A stretch of DNA of 64,000 nt, taken from NCBI GenBank assembly GCA_949298955.1, contig CASFYQ010000010.1, positions 1-64,000 on the forward strand, written 5' to 3'. Each line of letters begins with the position of its first letter. The stretch's first letter is position 1. Shown one piece after another: positions 53,956 through 62,978 of the stretch. Source of the DNA: an uncultured Bacteroidales bacterium (GTDB lineage: Bacteria > Bacteroidota > Bacteroidia > Bacteroidales > Barnesiellaceae). The position numbers were made by a program, and so were the translations under genes. A model generated the notes under the pieces. That model did no database searches. It was not told the DNA's origin and was given only the letters and a program-made list of their open reading frames with translations.

Positions 53956-54935
53956 TTTTCAAAATCAAATATTGGATATTCTTTTTGAGATTTTTTTTGC
54001 ATAAAGCAGCGGTAATAGGCCTGTATATAAGAGAAAATCTCTTTTTTGTATCCTATAAGCGCTTTATAAAAAACATTATAGTATTTTGCGCAGCAGTCCA
54101 ATTTTAGATGGTACTCCGATTTTCGATAAATAAAATCGGATTTTACAAATTGTTTGTGATTGAACGCTAATAGGACAGCGTGGTCGATGATACATCGGAA
54201 TGGCTCTATTAAGTCGCATATAAGAGATTTTCGTTTAAACCAAGCCCTATGGTATATGCCTATGTATAAATCGAATCCAAACATTCGCACAAAACACTCC
54301 ATGTAATTGAATAAAATGGTATAGCCGATATCCAGTGTTACATTGATGATGTCTTGTTTGGTTCGCGGCATACGGCTTTTCCAGCCGAGGTCTTGATAGT
54401 ATGCGCTGAAATAGTTTTTGGAAATAAAGCCTTCAAGGCCCAATAGTTGGTTGTATTCGGTAATGTCGTCGATGGTGTTTAATGCCAATCGGCACGAGTC
54501 TATTGCCGAGGTGGTCGATGTATCTTTTTTTCGGGTCTTTTTTAAGGCGATTTGTTGGTTGTGGATTTTGTTTTTTATGATGGTTTTGGCTATCGATAAA
54601 TCGTTGTTGGCGTATTCATATTGCTTTTGACGTAAAAGATAGTTTGCTTCGGCCGAATTGGCCCAGTAAAAAACCGGTCTCAAATTGGGTTTGAGTACTA
54701 CCAATGCGACATTGAATTTTTTACATTTCTCTATCAGGGGGGTGGTTATTGTGATATGGCCTATTATGAACAGGGCTAACAGTTTTTGGAATGGAATTTT
54801 GGTGAGTGTGCGATATACGTCATCTTGTTTCTCTTCCAATAAAAGCTCGCCATTGAATACACGCATATTGCGATTGTGTTCGATACAATTTATTACAAAG
54901 ATGGTACGGGTTTCTATGTCTTTACTCGTATACAT
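53952..54935 (-). CDS. cas1: CRISPR-associated integrase Cas1 (type V-A)
   Basis: The protein has 327 residues. An N-terminal beta domain (to about 85) is followed by the helical catalytic domain. The metal-binding residues can be placed at Glu168 (LLGLEGFISKNYF), His229 (GIYHRAW) and Asp241 (ICDLIEPFRCIIDHAVLLAF). All are present, so integrase activity should be intact. The start overlaps the cas4 end by 14 nt. The gene is more AT-rich than the housekeeping genes around it, consistent with a transferred module. Confidence 0.97.
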   Translation of the reverse strand: MYTSKDIETRTIFVINCIEHNRNMRVFNGELLLEEKQDDVYRTLTKIPFQKLLALFIIGHITITTPLIEKCKKFNVALVVLKPNLRPVFYWANSAEANYLLRQKQYEYANNDLSIAKTIIKNKIHNQQIALKKTRKKDTSTTSAIDSCRLALNTIDDITEYNQLLGLEGFISKNYFSAYYQDLGWKSRMPRTKQDIINVTLDIGYTILFNYMECFVRMFGFDLYIGIYHRAWFKRKSLICDLIEPFRCIIDHAVLLAFNHKQFVKSDFIYRKSEYHLKLDCCAKYYNVFYKALIGYKKEIFSYIQAYYRCFMQKKSQKEYPIFDFEK

Positions 54936-55487
54936 GGCCTAAGCTGGTTTTGTCGCAGAGACTGCAATAGATGCAATGTCGGCATTTGTTGGGATTTACG
55001 GTAATCGGTTGTGAGGGATTGAACCTTCGAAATGAGGCTATAAAATATTCCAATTCTTTTCGTTCTTGTTCATTGGGAAGGCTTATAGGGTAGGTTTTGT
55101 GAGTAGAGCTTTCGTAAAAAGCCAGTCTTTTCACATCATAGCCCATCTCTTTCATACAGAAATACTGCGCCCATAATTGATATAATTGTCCTCGAAATAT
55201 CTGTTTCAGAATGTATTTCCGCTCGATTAAGGTTTGGGTCGAGGCTCTGTAAATATCTATCTTTCCATAGATTTGCAGAGTCTCACTCCATACGGTTATT
55301 GCTACCATGTCGCGGTTTTGTGCCGAGGCTTTTGGGGCGTCTATGGTTTCGTGAGCAATTTTCCCTTTTACTTGTGGGAGGCATGATACAGACTTTCGTC
55401 CGACTCCATATATACATTGTGTAGATATATGGAGTACGGACAGAAAATAAAGTCATTCAACTGCGAGATGGCAATAGGCTCATTCAT
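54922..55487 (-). pseudogene. cas4: cas4 with a single-base frameshift
   Basis: Cas4 trims prespacers and helps PAM selection. From the ATG at 55487 (overlapping the cas12a stop by 8 nt) the frame gives 39 residues, including FIFCPYSIYLH with the first Fe-S cysteine, then hits TAA at 55368-55370. The next frame continues with QVKGKIAHETID and, after an internal ATG at 55308, GKIDIY, LIERKY (D and E-x-K nuclease residues) and the cysteines of NKCRHCIYCSLC. One extra C in the CCC run at 55376-55378 would restore a 188-residue protein reading SPQVKGK. It may be a pseudogene or a sequence error. A 128-residue fragment could still be made. Confidence 0.88.
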
Positions 55488-58400
55488 AGGTCGTCGTTTC
55501 GTCCAAGCCTTGTGCAAACCGCAGCCATTCTTTGTTGGAGATGGTTAGGGATATGGGGTCGTTTTCGGGAGTCGCTTGTATGCGTCGGGCAAGCATGAGC
55601 CCTTTGCGGGCGATGTTGTATGCCCCGTTGGCATCGGCATTGGCCGGCAGGGAGCTGTCGCAGGTGCGGCTGTCGAAGAATGTCCCGTAATGGTTTTCTA
55701 CGGGCGACACCATGTAGTCGATGTTGGTGCCTGTCACGCTATTTCGCAACTGAATCATCAGCTTGAAGAGTTCGAACAGTTCGGAGAAGAACTTTTTCTC
55801 CGACTGGTTGCAGATAGCTTCTTTCAAGTTGGAGGTTATCTCGATGCCCCACGCTTCGAAAAGGTCTCGGAAAGCTTGGGTGAGGTCAATCTCTTCGTTG
55901 TCCCATTGGTTGTTTTTGGCGGGGTTCCGGAATGTTCGCACACGGTTCCCGTGAGAGCTCAGGCACCACGATGAGCGAGTTCCCTCGGCCTTTTTGTGGA
56001 AATTGTTGTAGTCGAATGTCCACTCAAAAGTCCCTTTGTCGGCGCGGTAACGAATCGAGTCGAATTTGCCGAAGAAGGCCCGGCTCCTGTCTACGTTTTC
56101 ATAGCGGGTATCAAACAGATTGACAAAACCGGTTGTCGGGTCTATCTTGCTGGTGTTCCAGGCCGGGATATAGAAGAGGAAGCCGCTTTGTTTTCCCATT
56201 TTTTTGAAACTTTCGAATTTGTTGGTCAGTTGGTAGGCATGAAGCAGTCCGCCCGGTTGGTCGGCTTCGGCTGTTTTGAATACCAGATAGTTGAGCTTGT
56301 CAATCAACATCTTTTCAAATTTTTGGTAGACTTGTTTTTCTACCTTCTGTCGGCTGCGTTTGAAGCCGGCATTCAAGTCTTCGAGAACCACGATGGCCTT
56401 GTATTTTATCATCAGTTCCGAGACCTTGTGAACGACCTGGCTCAAATATCCTTCTTTGAGCTCCTTGATGTTTTCGATGCTTTGCCAGCTTTGTCGGGCC
56501 TTTTGTCGTTCATCTTCTTTCTTTTGCAGCAGGGCATGATAGTCGGTTCTATATTGATGTCCCTGATATTGAGTGACAATCTCGTTCAGGGAGAATTGTT
56601 CGCAAATGCGCCCTTGGCTGTCGATTACCACGAGGTAGAGCAGATGCCGTTCCCCGCGGTCTATCCCGATGATGTGCAGGTCGTCGGCTGTGCGTATATA
56701 GTCGGTTACCGAGGGGTTGATGTTGGAGGTGCCGGTTGCTTTGAAATTGATTGTGATGGGAACATGAAACTGAAATTGGTCGACCGTATACCGTTTGTTT
56801 TTGATTAGGTCGTAGGGGAAACAACTCTCTTCTGTGGGGGCTTGTTTTTTCTTGATGGGTAATCCGGCCGGGTGCTCGGGATGCCGGGCCGAGAGGCTGG
56901 CTTTGCGGAAGAATATTTCGGCTTGCCCGTTGAGTTTGTAGACAACATTCATCAGGTTACGTTCGTCGAAGAGCATTTCCCAGTACAACGTGTGCATGTT
57001 GGGCTTCCCTTTGCTGTATGTCGAGAAATCTTTGTTGTATATCTGGAACAGAAATATTTTACCGTCGCGCACCAGTTCGTCGATGTATTCGCACGCTACG
57101 GGTACGAATGAGAGTTTGTAACCTTGTGTTTCGATTTCGCGGTAGAAGCCGCTCATGTCGGTATAAGAGGAGGTGTCGGAGAATTTGAAATGGAAATTGC
57201 GCCACTCCTCGTGCTTCTCGATCGAGTCTTTGAAGAAATCGATGAGGGCATGGCAGTCGTGCAGGTTGAAATTCTCGCCTTTCTTGTGAGTGCCTTGTTG
57301 GTAACGGGCCAATAGCTCTTCGCTGGGATTGAATTCGTCGATTCGCGATTTGGAGAAGAAAACTTTGGGCAGCATTTTGTTGGCTCCGGGCAGTAGTTTA
57401 TACTCCATCTTTTCATAGCAGTCGCCTCGTTCTGTCCCCGGGTATTGGGAGAAGACCCGACGGTGATTCCGGTGCATGATGGCCAGGTAGTACCGGCCGT
57501 TACGCCGCAGGATAACCGAGGTGTTGTCGACCTCCTTGTTCAGATCCCAGCCGTTGAGCAGTGTGGGATTCTGAAAGTTGAGTTTGATTTTTTCTTCGGA
57601 GTAGGGTTTGCGGGTAAGGTAGTTACGCACCATGTTGTACAAGGGAGTAATGGTGTCGAGTTCGTTCCAAAGTTCGGTGAAATCGCCATAGAAGCGTTCG
57701 TCTTTTTCGGCCTCTTCGCCCGTGTCGAGCAGAGGTTTGATAAACACTTGCAGCCCTTTGAGCGCATCGAGTAGTTTCTTGATGCGTGCCACGGCTTCGG
57801 CATCTTGGGCCAGGGGGACATCTGTTGCATGGAGGCGATTCTGCATCTCCCGGAAATCGGTATAGGCATTGGCTATGCGGGCAAACCAGTTTTCTTGCTG
57901 CGAGGTTTCGGTCTCGACAGCCCCCAGGCTCTCGAAATAACTTTCGATCGAGGGCGATTCTTTGCCGGTTTCGGTCAGACAACTGTTCAGAAAGGCAATC
58001 GAGAAGCCGGGATAAGCTTTGAAGGCTTTTTCGATGCGGCTTTGGTATGCTTCGTATGTTTCGCGCCGCTTTTGAGGATTGGCGCTTTCGAGGTGGCGTT
58101 TGATGGCCTCGGGCAGCATGCTCCAGCTGCCATAGTGCCGTTGCGATATTTCGGTCAGAAGCGAGTCGTTGCGAATAAAGATTTTTTCGGTGTCGTAGGT
58201 ATGCAGGTTTTCGAGCAGATATTTCAGAGACCCATCTTTCAGGGTATAGGTCGAGAGGTGATTGTAGCATTGCTCGATAGCCGAGAGCAGTTGGCTGTCG
58301 TCGTCGTCGAATTGCCGGGGGAGCCACGATATGGCCTCGCGATCGGTCAATATCTGCTTGAAAAGCATCTTGAATTTGGGCAGCTTCTCTTGTTTGTGTC

Positions 58401-59235
58401 GCTGATTGTACAGGTTGATATACTCGTTGAGACCTTTGATTTTTTCGCCGGTTTCGGTGGCTTTTCCTCCGATTAAAGCGTTATATACGTCGATATGTTT
58501 TTGGGTGAGTAACAGATTGAAATAGTCGAGGGAGAAGATGTCGTGGAGCCGCTCTACTTGCAGGTATTCTTCAAAATTGTGGTACAGTTCGTCGAAACAA
58601 GAGGCCAATTCGCTGGCTGCAATCCGGTCGAACACTTTCATGTTGTCGACGAATTTGGGAAGGTTCTCGTTGATTAACCGATAGGCGATAGCCGTAGATT
58701 TCTCGTCCGGCGAATACATGTTTTGGCGGTTCTCGTGGAACCCGGTAAAGTAGACGGTAAAGTTTTGAAATTCAGAAATCAGACTCGTTTTCTCGGCTGC
58801 GTCTTCCCCGTCCCGGACAAATTGGATAAGGTCTTCCTGTATCAACTCTTTTTTATCGATGCGGGAAAAACGTTTGTCTTTGGTGAGACTGTCGGCAATC
58901 TGTTTGCGCAGAGCGTCCTGTATTTTTTTGAAAGTTTTCTTCTGTTGCTCGCTTTTTGCCCCGATTTGATAGTAGAAGAAAAACTCTTCGAGCGAGTTGT
59001 GTTTCCCTATGCTTTCGGTTTGCAAGCAGGTGTCGGAGAGAACGCGGTCGATAAATGCTTTGTGGTATTCGTCGATGATGGCTTTTACTTTTACGTAGCT
59101 TTCGGCCCGGTGCCGGTCTTCGTCGAGTATCCCGCTGGCTTCGATGTTCTTCAAGGTGTTACCTATGGGTATCAGTTTGAACCGTAGCGTTTTTGAGAGA
59201 GGGAATAAATTTGTAAAATCAGATAATGTTTTCAT
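55480..59235 (-). CDS. cas12a: CRISPR-associated endonuclease Cas12a (Cpf1)
   Basis: The protein has 1251 residues from the ATG at 59235, which gives the canonical FTNLFPLSKTLRFKLIPIG start. WED/processing motifs include DFSTYSKGKPNMHTLYWEML (736-755), His788 and Lys795-797 near FPYDLIKNKRYTVD. The RuvC residues are Asp859 (GIDRGERH), Glu952 (VVLEDLNAGFKR, next to the bridge helix) and Asp1201 (ADANGAYNIA). The Nuc-lobe Arg1164 lies in QLRNSVTGT. All are present, so crRNA processing and DNA cleavage should work without a tracrRNA. It leads the cas12a-cas4-cas1-cas2 operon. The frame extends upstream to 59613, but that part is unlikely to be translated. Confidence 0.99.
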   Translation of the reverse strand: MKTLSDFTNLFPLSKTLRFKLIPIGNTLKNIEASGILDEDRHRAESYVKVKAIIDEYHKAFIDRVLSDTCLQTESIGKHNSLEEFFFYYQIGAKSEQQKKTFKKIQDALRKQIADSLTKDKRFSRIDKKELIQEDLIQFVRDGEDAAEKTSLISEFQNFTVYFTGFHENRQNMYSPDEKSTAIAYRLINENLPKFVDNMKVFDRIAASELASCFDELYHNFEEYLQVERLHDIFSLDYFNLLLTQKHIDVYNALIGGKATETGEKIKGLNEYINLYNQRHKQEKLPKFKMLFKQILTDREAISWLPRQFDDDDSQLLSAIEQCYNHLSTYTLKDGSLKYLLENLHTYDTEKIFIRNDSLLTEISQRHYGSWSMLPEAIKRHLESANPQKRRETYEAYQSRIEKAFKAYPGFSIAFLNSCLTETGKESPSIESYFESLGAVETETSQQENWFARIANAYTDFREMQNRLHATDVPLAQDAEAVARIKKLLDALKGLQVFIKPLLDTGEEAEKDERFYGDFTELWNELDTITPLYNMVRNYLTRKPYSEEKIKLNFQNPTLLNGWDLNKEVDNTSVILRRNGRYYLAIMHRNHRRVFSQYPGTERGDCYEKMEYKLLPGANKMLPKVFFSKSRIDEFNPSEELLARYQQGTHKKGENFNLHDCHALIDFFKDSIEKHEEWRNFHFKFSDTSSYTDMSGFYREIETQGYKLSFVPVACEYIDELVRDGKIFLFQIYNKDFSTYSKGKPNMHTLYWEMLFDERNLMNVVYKLNGQAEIFFRKASLSARHPEHPAGLPIKKKQAPTEESCFPYDLIKNKRYTVDQFQFHVPITINFKATGTSNINPSVTDYIRTADDLHIIGIDRGERHLLYLVVIDSQGRICEQFSLNEIVTQYQGHQYRTDYHALLQKKEDERQKARQSWQSIENIKELKEGYLSQVVHKVSELMIKYKAIVVLEDLNAGFKRSRQKVEKQVYQKFEKMLIDKLNYLVFKTAEADQPGGLLHAYQLTNKFESFKKMGKQSGFLFYIPAWNTSKIDPTTGFVNLFDTRYENVDRSRAFFGKFDSIRYRADKGTFEWTFDYNNFHKKAEGTRSSWCLSSHGNRVRTFRNPAKNNQWDNEEIDLTQAFRDLFEAWGIEITSNLKEAICNQSEKKFFSELFELFKLMIQLRNSVTGTNIDYMVSPVENHYGTFFDSRTCDSSLPANADANGAYNIARKGLMLARRIQATPENDPISLTISNKEWLRFAQGLDETTTYE

Positions 59236-59262
59236 GGCTATTTCTGTTAAAATGAATAATCT

Positions 59263-59270
59263 CAAAGATA
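59263..59270 (-). promoter_or_regulatory. Candidate -7 element of the cas operon
   Basis: TATCTTTG on the minus strand, 28 nt upstream of the cas12a ATG. No TTTG is seen at the expected distance, so the promoter would be weak or dependent on an activator. Confidence 0.5.
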
Positions 59271-59309
59271 ATAAAATGGCATTAAAATAGGGCTCGGAAG
59301 ATGAAAAAA

Positions 59310-59335
59310 TACAATGGACCAACTGGACCATTGTA
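59310..59335. promoter_or_regulatory. Palindrome upstream of cas12a (possible operator)
   Basis: TACAATGG (59310-59317) and CCATTGTA (59328-59335) are perfect inverted arms. Between and across them lies a TGGACCA direct repeat (59315-59321, 59324-59330). It stands about 40 nt upstream of the cas12a -7 box and 138 nt before the divergent helicase gene. Confidence 0.6.
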
Positions 59336-59472
59336 TTGAGTCGAGACGTTGTAGCTGCTTGGGCTCTCTGGTGAAACTGTCGTTCGAAATTTTCTGTACA
59401 AATCCTTTCCCGTTTATTTGGGCTGCTGGCGGCGATTGGGTATTTTTGTAGGGAGAAAAGCGAGGAATAGCG

Positions 59473-62400
59473 ATGAATCACCCCGAGAAAGAAGCGTATG
59501 AATTTGACTCGTTGCGCCGCATCGGAGCCGAAGTGATTGGCCTCGACGCAGAGGGGCTGCGAGTGCGCCTCGACGAGCCGGGATTGCCCGGCGAGATGCG
59601 AGTGCTCGTGCACAGGGCCGGGGAGAACAGCGAGTTTGACGAGACGTTGCGTCTCGTCGAGCCGGGGTCGCGGCTGAATCTGGTCGATGTGGCCATCGTC
59701 GACGGGGCTTTGTTACCCCATTATATCGTTTTGGAGCCCGACTATCTGGTCGACGTGAGCGCGTTGGCCGAGTGTGTGCAGGAGTATGGGGTGTGCTGGC
59801 AACGCTATTTCTGGAACCGCATACGGCCCAAGGCGGTGACCGACTCGATTTTGCTGGGTAACTCGGTCAACCTCATGTTCGATGCATTGGTGACGGCCGA
59901 CGACTGCCGGACGGTTACCTTCGAGTCGTTGATGCCCGAGTTGTTTGCCCGTTACCCAATCGAGTTTGCGGCGACCTCGTCGATTGACCGCTCGTTTTTC
60001 CAAACCTTGCGTCACCAGTTCGACTCCTTGCAATACCTCATGGAGACTCTGTTGCCCGCCCGGTCAATAGACCGTCGCCGGTCGATGGTGGAGCCCTCGT
60101 TTGTGTGCGAAGCGCTGGGGCTGCAAGGGCGTCTCGACTTTCTGCAACGCGAGGGTGGGGTGTGTGGCATCGAGTTGAAGGCAGGCCGTCCGCCCTTTCC
60201 CGAAGAGAATGTCACCAAGATTGCGCCGCCGCATCGGGTGCAGTCGCTCCTGTACCAGTTGATGATGCAGAGTGTGCTGGGGGTAAAGCTCGACGCACAG
60301 CGTTTTTTCCTGCTTTATGCCCGCAGCCGATACCCCGACGGACTGCTGCGCCCCGTGAGGACGACACCCGGCGAGTTGCGCTCCATCGTGAACCTGCGCA
60401 ACAAAATCGTGGCGGCCGAGCGCGATGTGGCCCGGTATGGTGCCTCGCAAGCCGAGTGGCTCATGAGCCAGTTGTGTGTCGACAACCTCATTCCCCGACC
60501 GAGCCGGTTTACCGATCGCTTTATCCGCCCCGAAATTCAGCTGGGGCGGGTCCGACTCGAACGTCGCGACGATAATCTGCTAGCATTGAGCTATTTCTAT
60601 CGGTTCTATGCTTTTGTAGCTCGGGAACATTATCTGTCGAAGGTGGGCTATGCCTCGGGTTCGGGTATCTCGGGTGCCGCCTCGTTGTGGCGTATGTCGC
60701 GTAGCGAGAAGGAGCAGGAGGGATATATGTTTACCGGGTTGAGGCTGGTGCGCAATGATGCCTCTGCCGAGACTCCCGAGGTGGAATTTGCCCTCTCGGG
60801 CGAACGGCTGTTGCCCGATTTCAGGGAAGGAGACATCGTCCTCTTCTATCGGTGCGACAGCGAGACCGATCAGGTATCGACCTGCCAGATTTTTAAAGGT
60901 ACCGTTGCCGGGCTTTCGCCCGACCGCATCGTGTTGCGGCTGCGCGACAGCCAACTTTTTGCCGGGGCGTTGCCGCCCGATTCGCTCTATGCCATCGAAC
61001 ACGACTATGTCGACTCTTCCTTTACCATGCAATATCGCGGGCTTTATACCTTGTTGGGAGCTTCGCCGCATCGTCGGGGGCTGCTCACGGGCGATGTCGG
61101 CGAGCAGCCGCAGCGCAACACGTTGCGCCGGCTGGCCTACGACTATGACAATCCCCACCTGTCGCGCATTCTCGCCAAGGCAGTGCAGGCCGACGACTAT
61201 TTCCTGCTGGTGGGGCCGCCGGGCACGGGTAAGACCTCGATGGCTCTGCGCCACATGGTACGGGAATTTATGGCTATACCCGACTGTCAGATTCTGTTGA
61301 TGGCCTATACCAATCGGGCGGTCGACGAGATTTGTGACAAACTCGATTCGATTGCCGAGGTCGACGATTACATACGGGTGGGGCAACCTCTCTCGTGCGA
61401 GGCAGCCTATCGTCCTCATCTCCTCTCGGAACGCATGAAATCGTGCCGAAATCGCGAGGAGGTGTGCCGTGCCATCGACAGATGCCGCATTTTCGTGGCC
61501 ACTCTTTCGTCTCTCTCGGGAAAGACCGAACTCTTCGCCTTGAAGCGGTTCGACGTGGCCATTGTCGACGAGGCTTCGCAGATACTCGAGCCGCAACTCG
61601 TGGGGATACTCTCGGCCTCGACGCCTACCGGGCGTGACGCGATAGGCAAATTTATCCTTATCGGCGACCATAAGCAGTTGCCCGCCATTGTGGTGGAGAC
61701 TCCCGACGAGTCGGTCATCACCGACAGCCGGTTGCAGGCTGCTGGATTTACCGATTGCCGGGTATCGCTTTTCGAACGCCTCTACCGTGCGTTGCCCGAG
61801 GAATCGCCTTTTGCCGACATGCTCGATTGCCAGTGGCGTATGCACCCCGACATTGCCGCTTTTGCCAACCGCTATTTTTATCACGGTCGGCTGCACAACG
61901 GTACGGCCGACCACCAGGTGTCGCCCCTGCCGTTTGTCCATCGGGGGGACGATGAATGGGAGACCCTCGTGGGTACGCGTCGTATGGCCTTCCTGCCCAC
62001 CGCTACGGTGTGTGCCGGCAAGAAATACAACGACGAGGAGGCTCGCAAGGTGGCTGAGATTGTGAATGCGCTTTATCGGTTGTACCGTCGCAACGGCCTC
62101 GAGTTCGGCCGTCAGTCGGTGGGTATCATCACCCCCTACCGGCACCAGATAGCCCGCATCCGTCAGGAGCTCGACCGGGCGCATATCGAGGCATTCGACG
62201 AGATACGCATCGACACGGTCGAGCGTTTTCAGGGTTCGCAGAGCGATTGCATCGTTTACTCCTTCTCGGTGAACGACGAGCGGCAACTCGAATGGCTGCC
62301 CAGCTATACCGAGGAGGCCGGACAACTCATCGACCGCAAACTGAATGTTGCCTTGACCCGTGCCCGCTGTCAGCTCTTCGTGCTGGGGCATGAACCGCTG

Positions 62401-62475
62401 TTGTCGCGCAATCCCATATACCGGCAACTGGTCGATTATCTGTCTAATCGCTCTGATGGACAGGGCGTAAAGTAA
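59473..62475 (+). CDS. Dna2-like nuclease-helicase (PD-(D/E)xK plus SF1 helicase)
   Basis: The protein has 1000 residues. A RecB/Cas4-type nuclease motif lies at about 215-238 (LGLQGRLDFLQ ... CGIELKAG). It is followed by a UPF1/Dna2-like SF1 helicase: Walker A GPPGTGKTS at about 582, VDEASQ, GDHKQLPA, CQWRMHPDIAAFA, VERFQGSQSD and NVALTRARCQLFVLG. The arrangement suits DNA-end processing or replication repair. It is divergent from the cas operon across 237 nt. Its codon use resembles housekeeping genes, so it may be a resident gene next to an inserted CRISPR locus. Confidence 0.9.
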   Translation: MNHPEKEAYEFDSLRRIGAEVIGLDAEGLRVRLDEPGLPGEMRVLVHRAGENSEFDETLRLVEPGSRLNLVDVAIVDGALLPHYIVLEPDYLVDVSALAECVQEYGVCWQRYFWNRIRPKAVTDSILLGNSVNLMFDALVTADDCRTVTFESLMPELFARYPIEFAATSSIDRSFFQTLRHQFDSLQYLMETLLPARSIDRRRSMVEPSFVCEALGLQGRLDFLQREGGVCGIELKAGRPPFPEENVTKIAPPHRVQSLLYQLMMQSVLGVKLDAQRFFLLYARSRYPDGLLRPVRTTPGELRSIVNLRNKIVAAERDVARYGASQAEWLMSQLCVDNLIPRPSRFTDRFIRPEIQLGRVRLERRDDNLLALSYFYRFYAFVAREHYLSKVGYASGSGISGAASLWRMSRSEKEQEGYMFTGLRLVRNDASAETPEVEFALSGERLLPDFREGDIVLFYRCDSETDQVSTCQIFKGTVAGLSPDRIVLRLRDSQLFAGALPPDSLYAIEHDYVDSSFTMQYRGLYTLLGASPHRRGLLTGDVGEQPQRNTLRRLAYDYDNPHLSRILAKAVQADDYFLLVGPPGTGKTSMALRHMVREFMAIPDCQILLMAYTNRAVDEICDKLDSIAEVDDYIRVGQPLSCEAAYRPHLLSERMKSCRNREEVCRAIDRCRIFVATLSSLSGKTELFALKRFDVAIVDEASQILEPQLVGILSASTPTGRDAIGKFILIGDHKQLPAIVVETPDESVITDSRLQAAGFTDCRVSLFERLYRALPEESPFADMLDCQWRMHPDIAAFANRYFYHGRLHNGTADHQVSPLPFVHRGDDEWETLVGTRRMAFLPTATVCAGKKYNDEEARKVAEIVNALYRLYRRNGLEFGRQSVGIITPYRHQIARIRQELDRAHIEAFDEIRIDTVERFQGSQSDCIVYSFSVNDERQLEWLPSYTEEAGQLIDRKLNVALTRARCQLFVLGHEPLLSRNPIYRQLVDYLSNRSDGQGVK

Positions 62476-62510
62476 AAAGACCGATCGGGCTCATGCCGAC
62501 CGGTCTTTTA
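62474..62510. terminator. Bidirectional terminator
   Basis: AAAAGACCGaTCGG pairs with CCGAcCGGTCTTTT around a 7-nt loop. It separates the helicase gene from the convergent lipoprotein gene. Confidence 0.85.
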
Positions 62511-62537
62511 TCGGGAAGCTTTAACCGTTTATTTTTA

Positions 62538-62948
62538 CTAGTTGAGCGGATTGGCACTCAGGCTCAAAGCAAATGTGCCTACACTGTACGAGACGACGGC
62601 TGTTAATTGATATTCGGCCGTTTCTTTTTTGTAGATGCCATATCCGTTTTCGTCGACGAACCCTGCTGCTTCCAGCTTGGCGCAATAGGTGGTTTTCGCC
62701 GATTCTTCGCACTCATAGTCCATAATGATGTATTGCATCATTCCCATCGTTTCGTTGTATTGGTGGTTTTCCAGTTCTCCGTCATATTGCGGGAAATAGG
62801 CCAGGAACGGATACTTTTCCATCTCCAAAGCCCAAGTCGTTTGGGATAGTTGACCACCCGGATTCTCGTCGTCTTTACTCTTGTCGTCGCAGCCGATTAC
62901 TGCCAGCATCAGCAGCAACAGCGGACATAGCCATAAGATTTTTTTCAT
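62538..62948 (-). CDS. Hypothetical lipoprotein
   Basis: The protein has 136 residues. A lipoprotein signal ends at Cys20 (LAVIGCDDKSKDDEN), and the acidic residues after the Cys fit a surface-export-like pattern of Bacteroidota lipoproteins. The rest is short and soluble, with YECEESAKTTYCAKLEAAGF and a YQLTAVVSYSVGTFALSLS end that looks beta-stranded. No domain is recognised. It lies 30 nt downstream of the protease/barrel gene on the same strand, so the two may be cotranscribed. Confidence 0.75.
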   Translation of the reverse strand: MKKILWLCPLLLLMLAVIGCDDKSKDDENPGGQLSQTTWALEMEKYPFLAYFPQYDGELENHQYNETMGMMQYIIMDYECEESAKTTYCAKLEAAGFVDENGYGIYKKETAEYQLTAVVSYSVGTFALSLSANPLN

Positions 62949-62978
62949 GTTTCTATCTATTTTGGTGAATATGATTTG

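Noticed and set aside
55309..55487. Reading the 128-residue frame (ATG 55308) as the complete cas4
   Set aside because: It lacks the first conserved cysteine and leaves a gap after cas12a in which the missing Cas4 N-terminus is visible in another frame.
59236..59613. N-terminal extension of the Cas12a frame up to 59613
   Set aside because: The extension has no similarity to Cas12a, runs through the palindrome and the -7 box, and overlaps the start of the divergent helicase gene. The canonical N-terminus begins at 59235.
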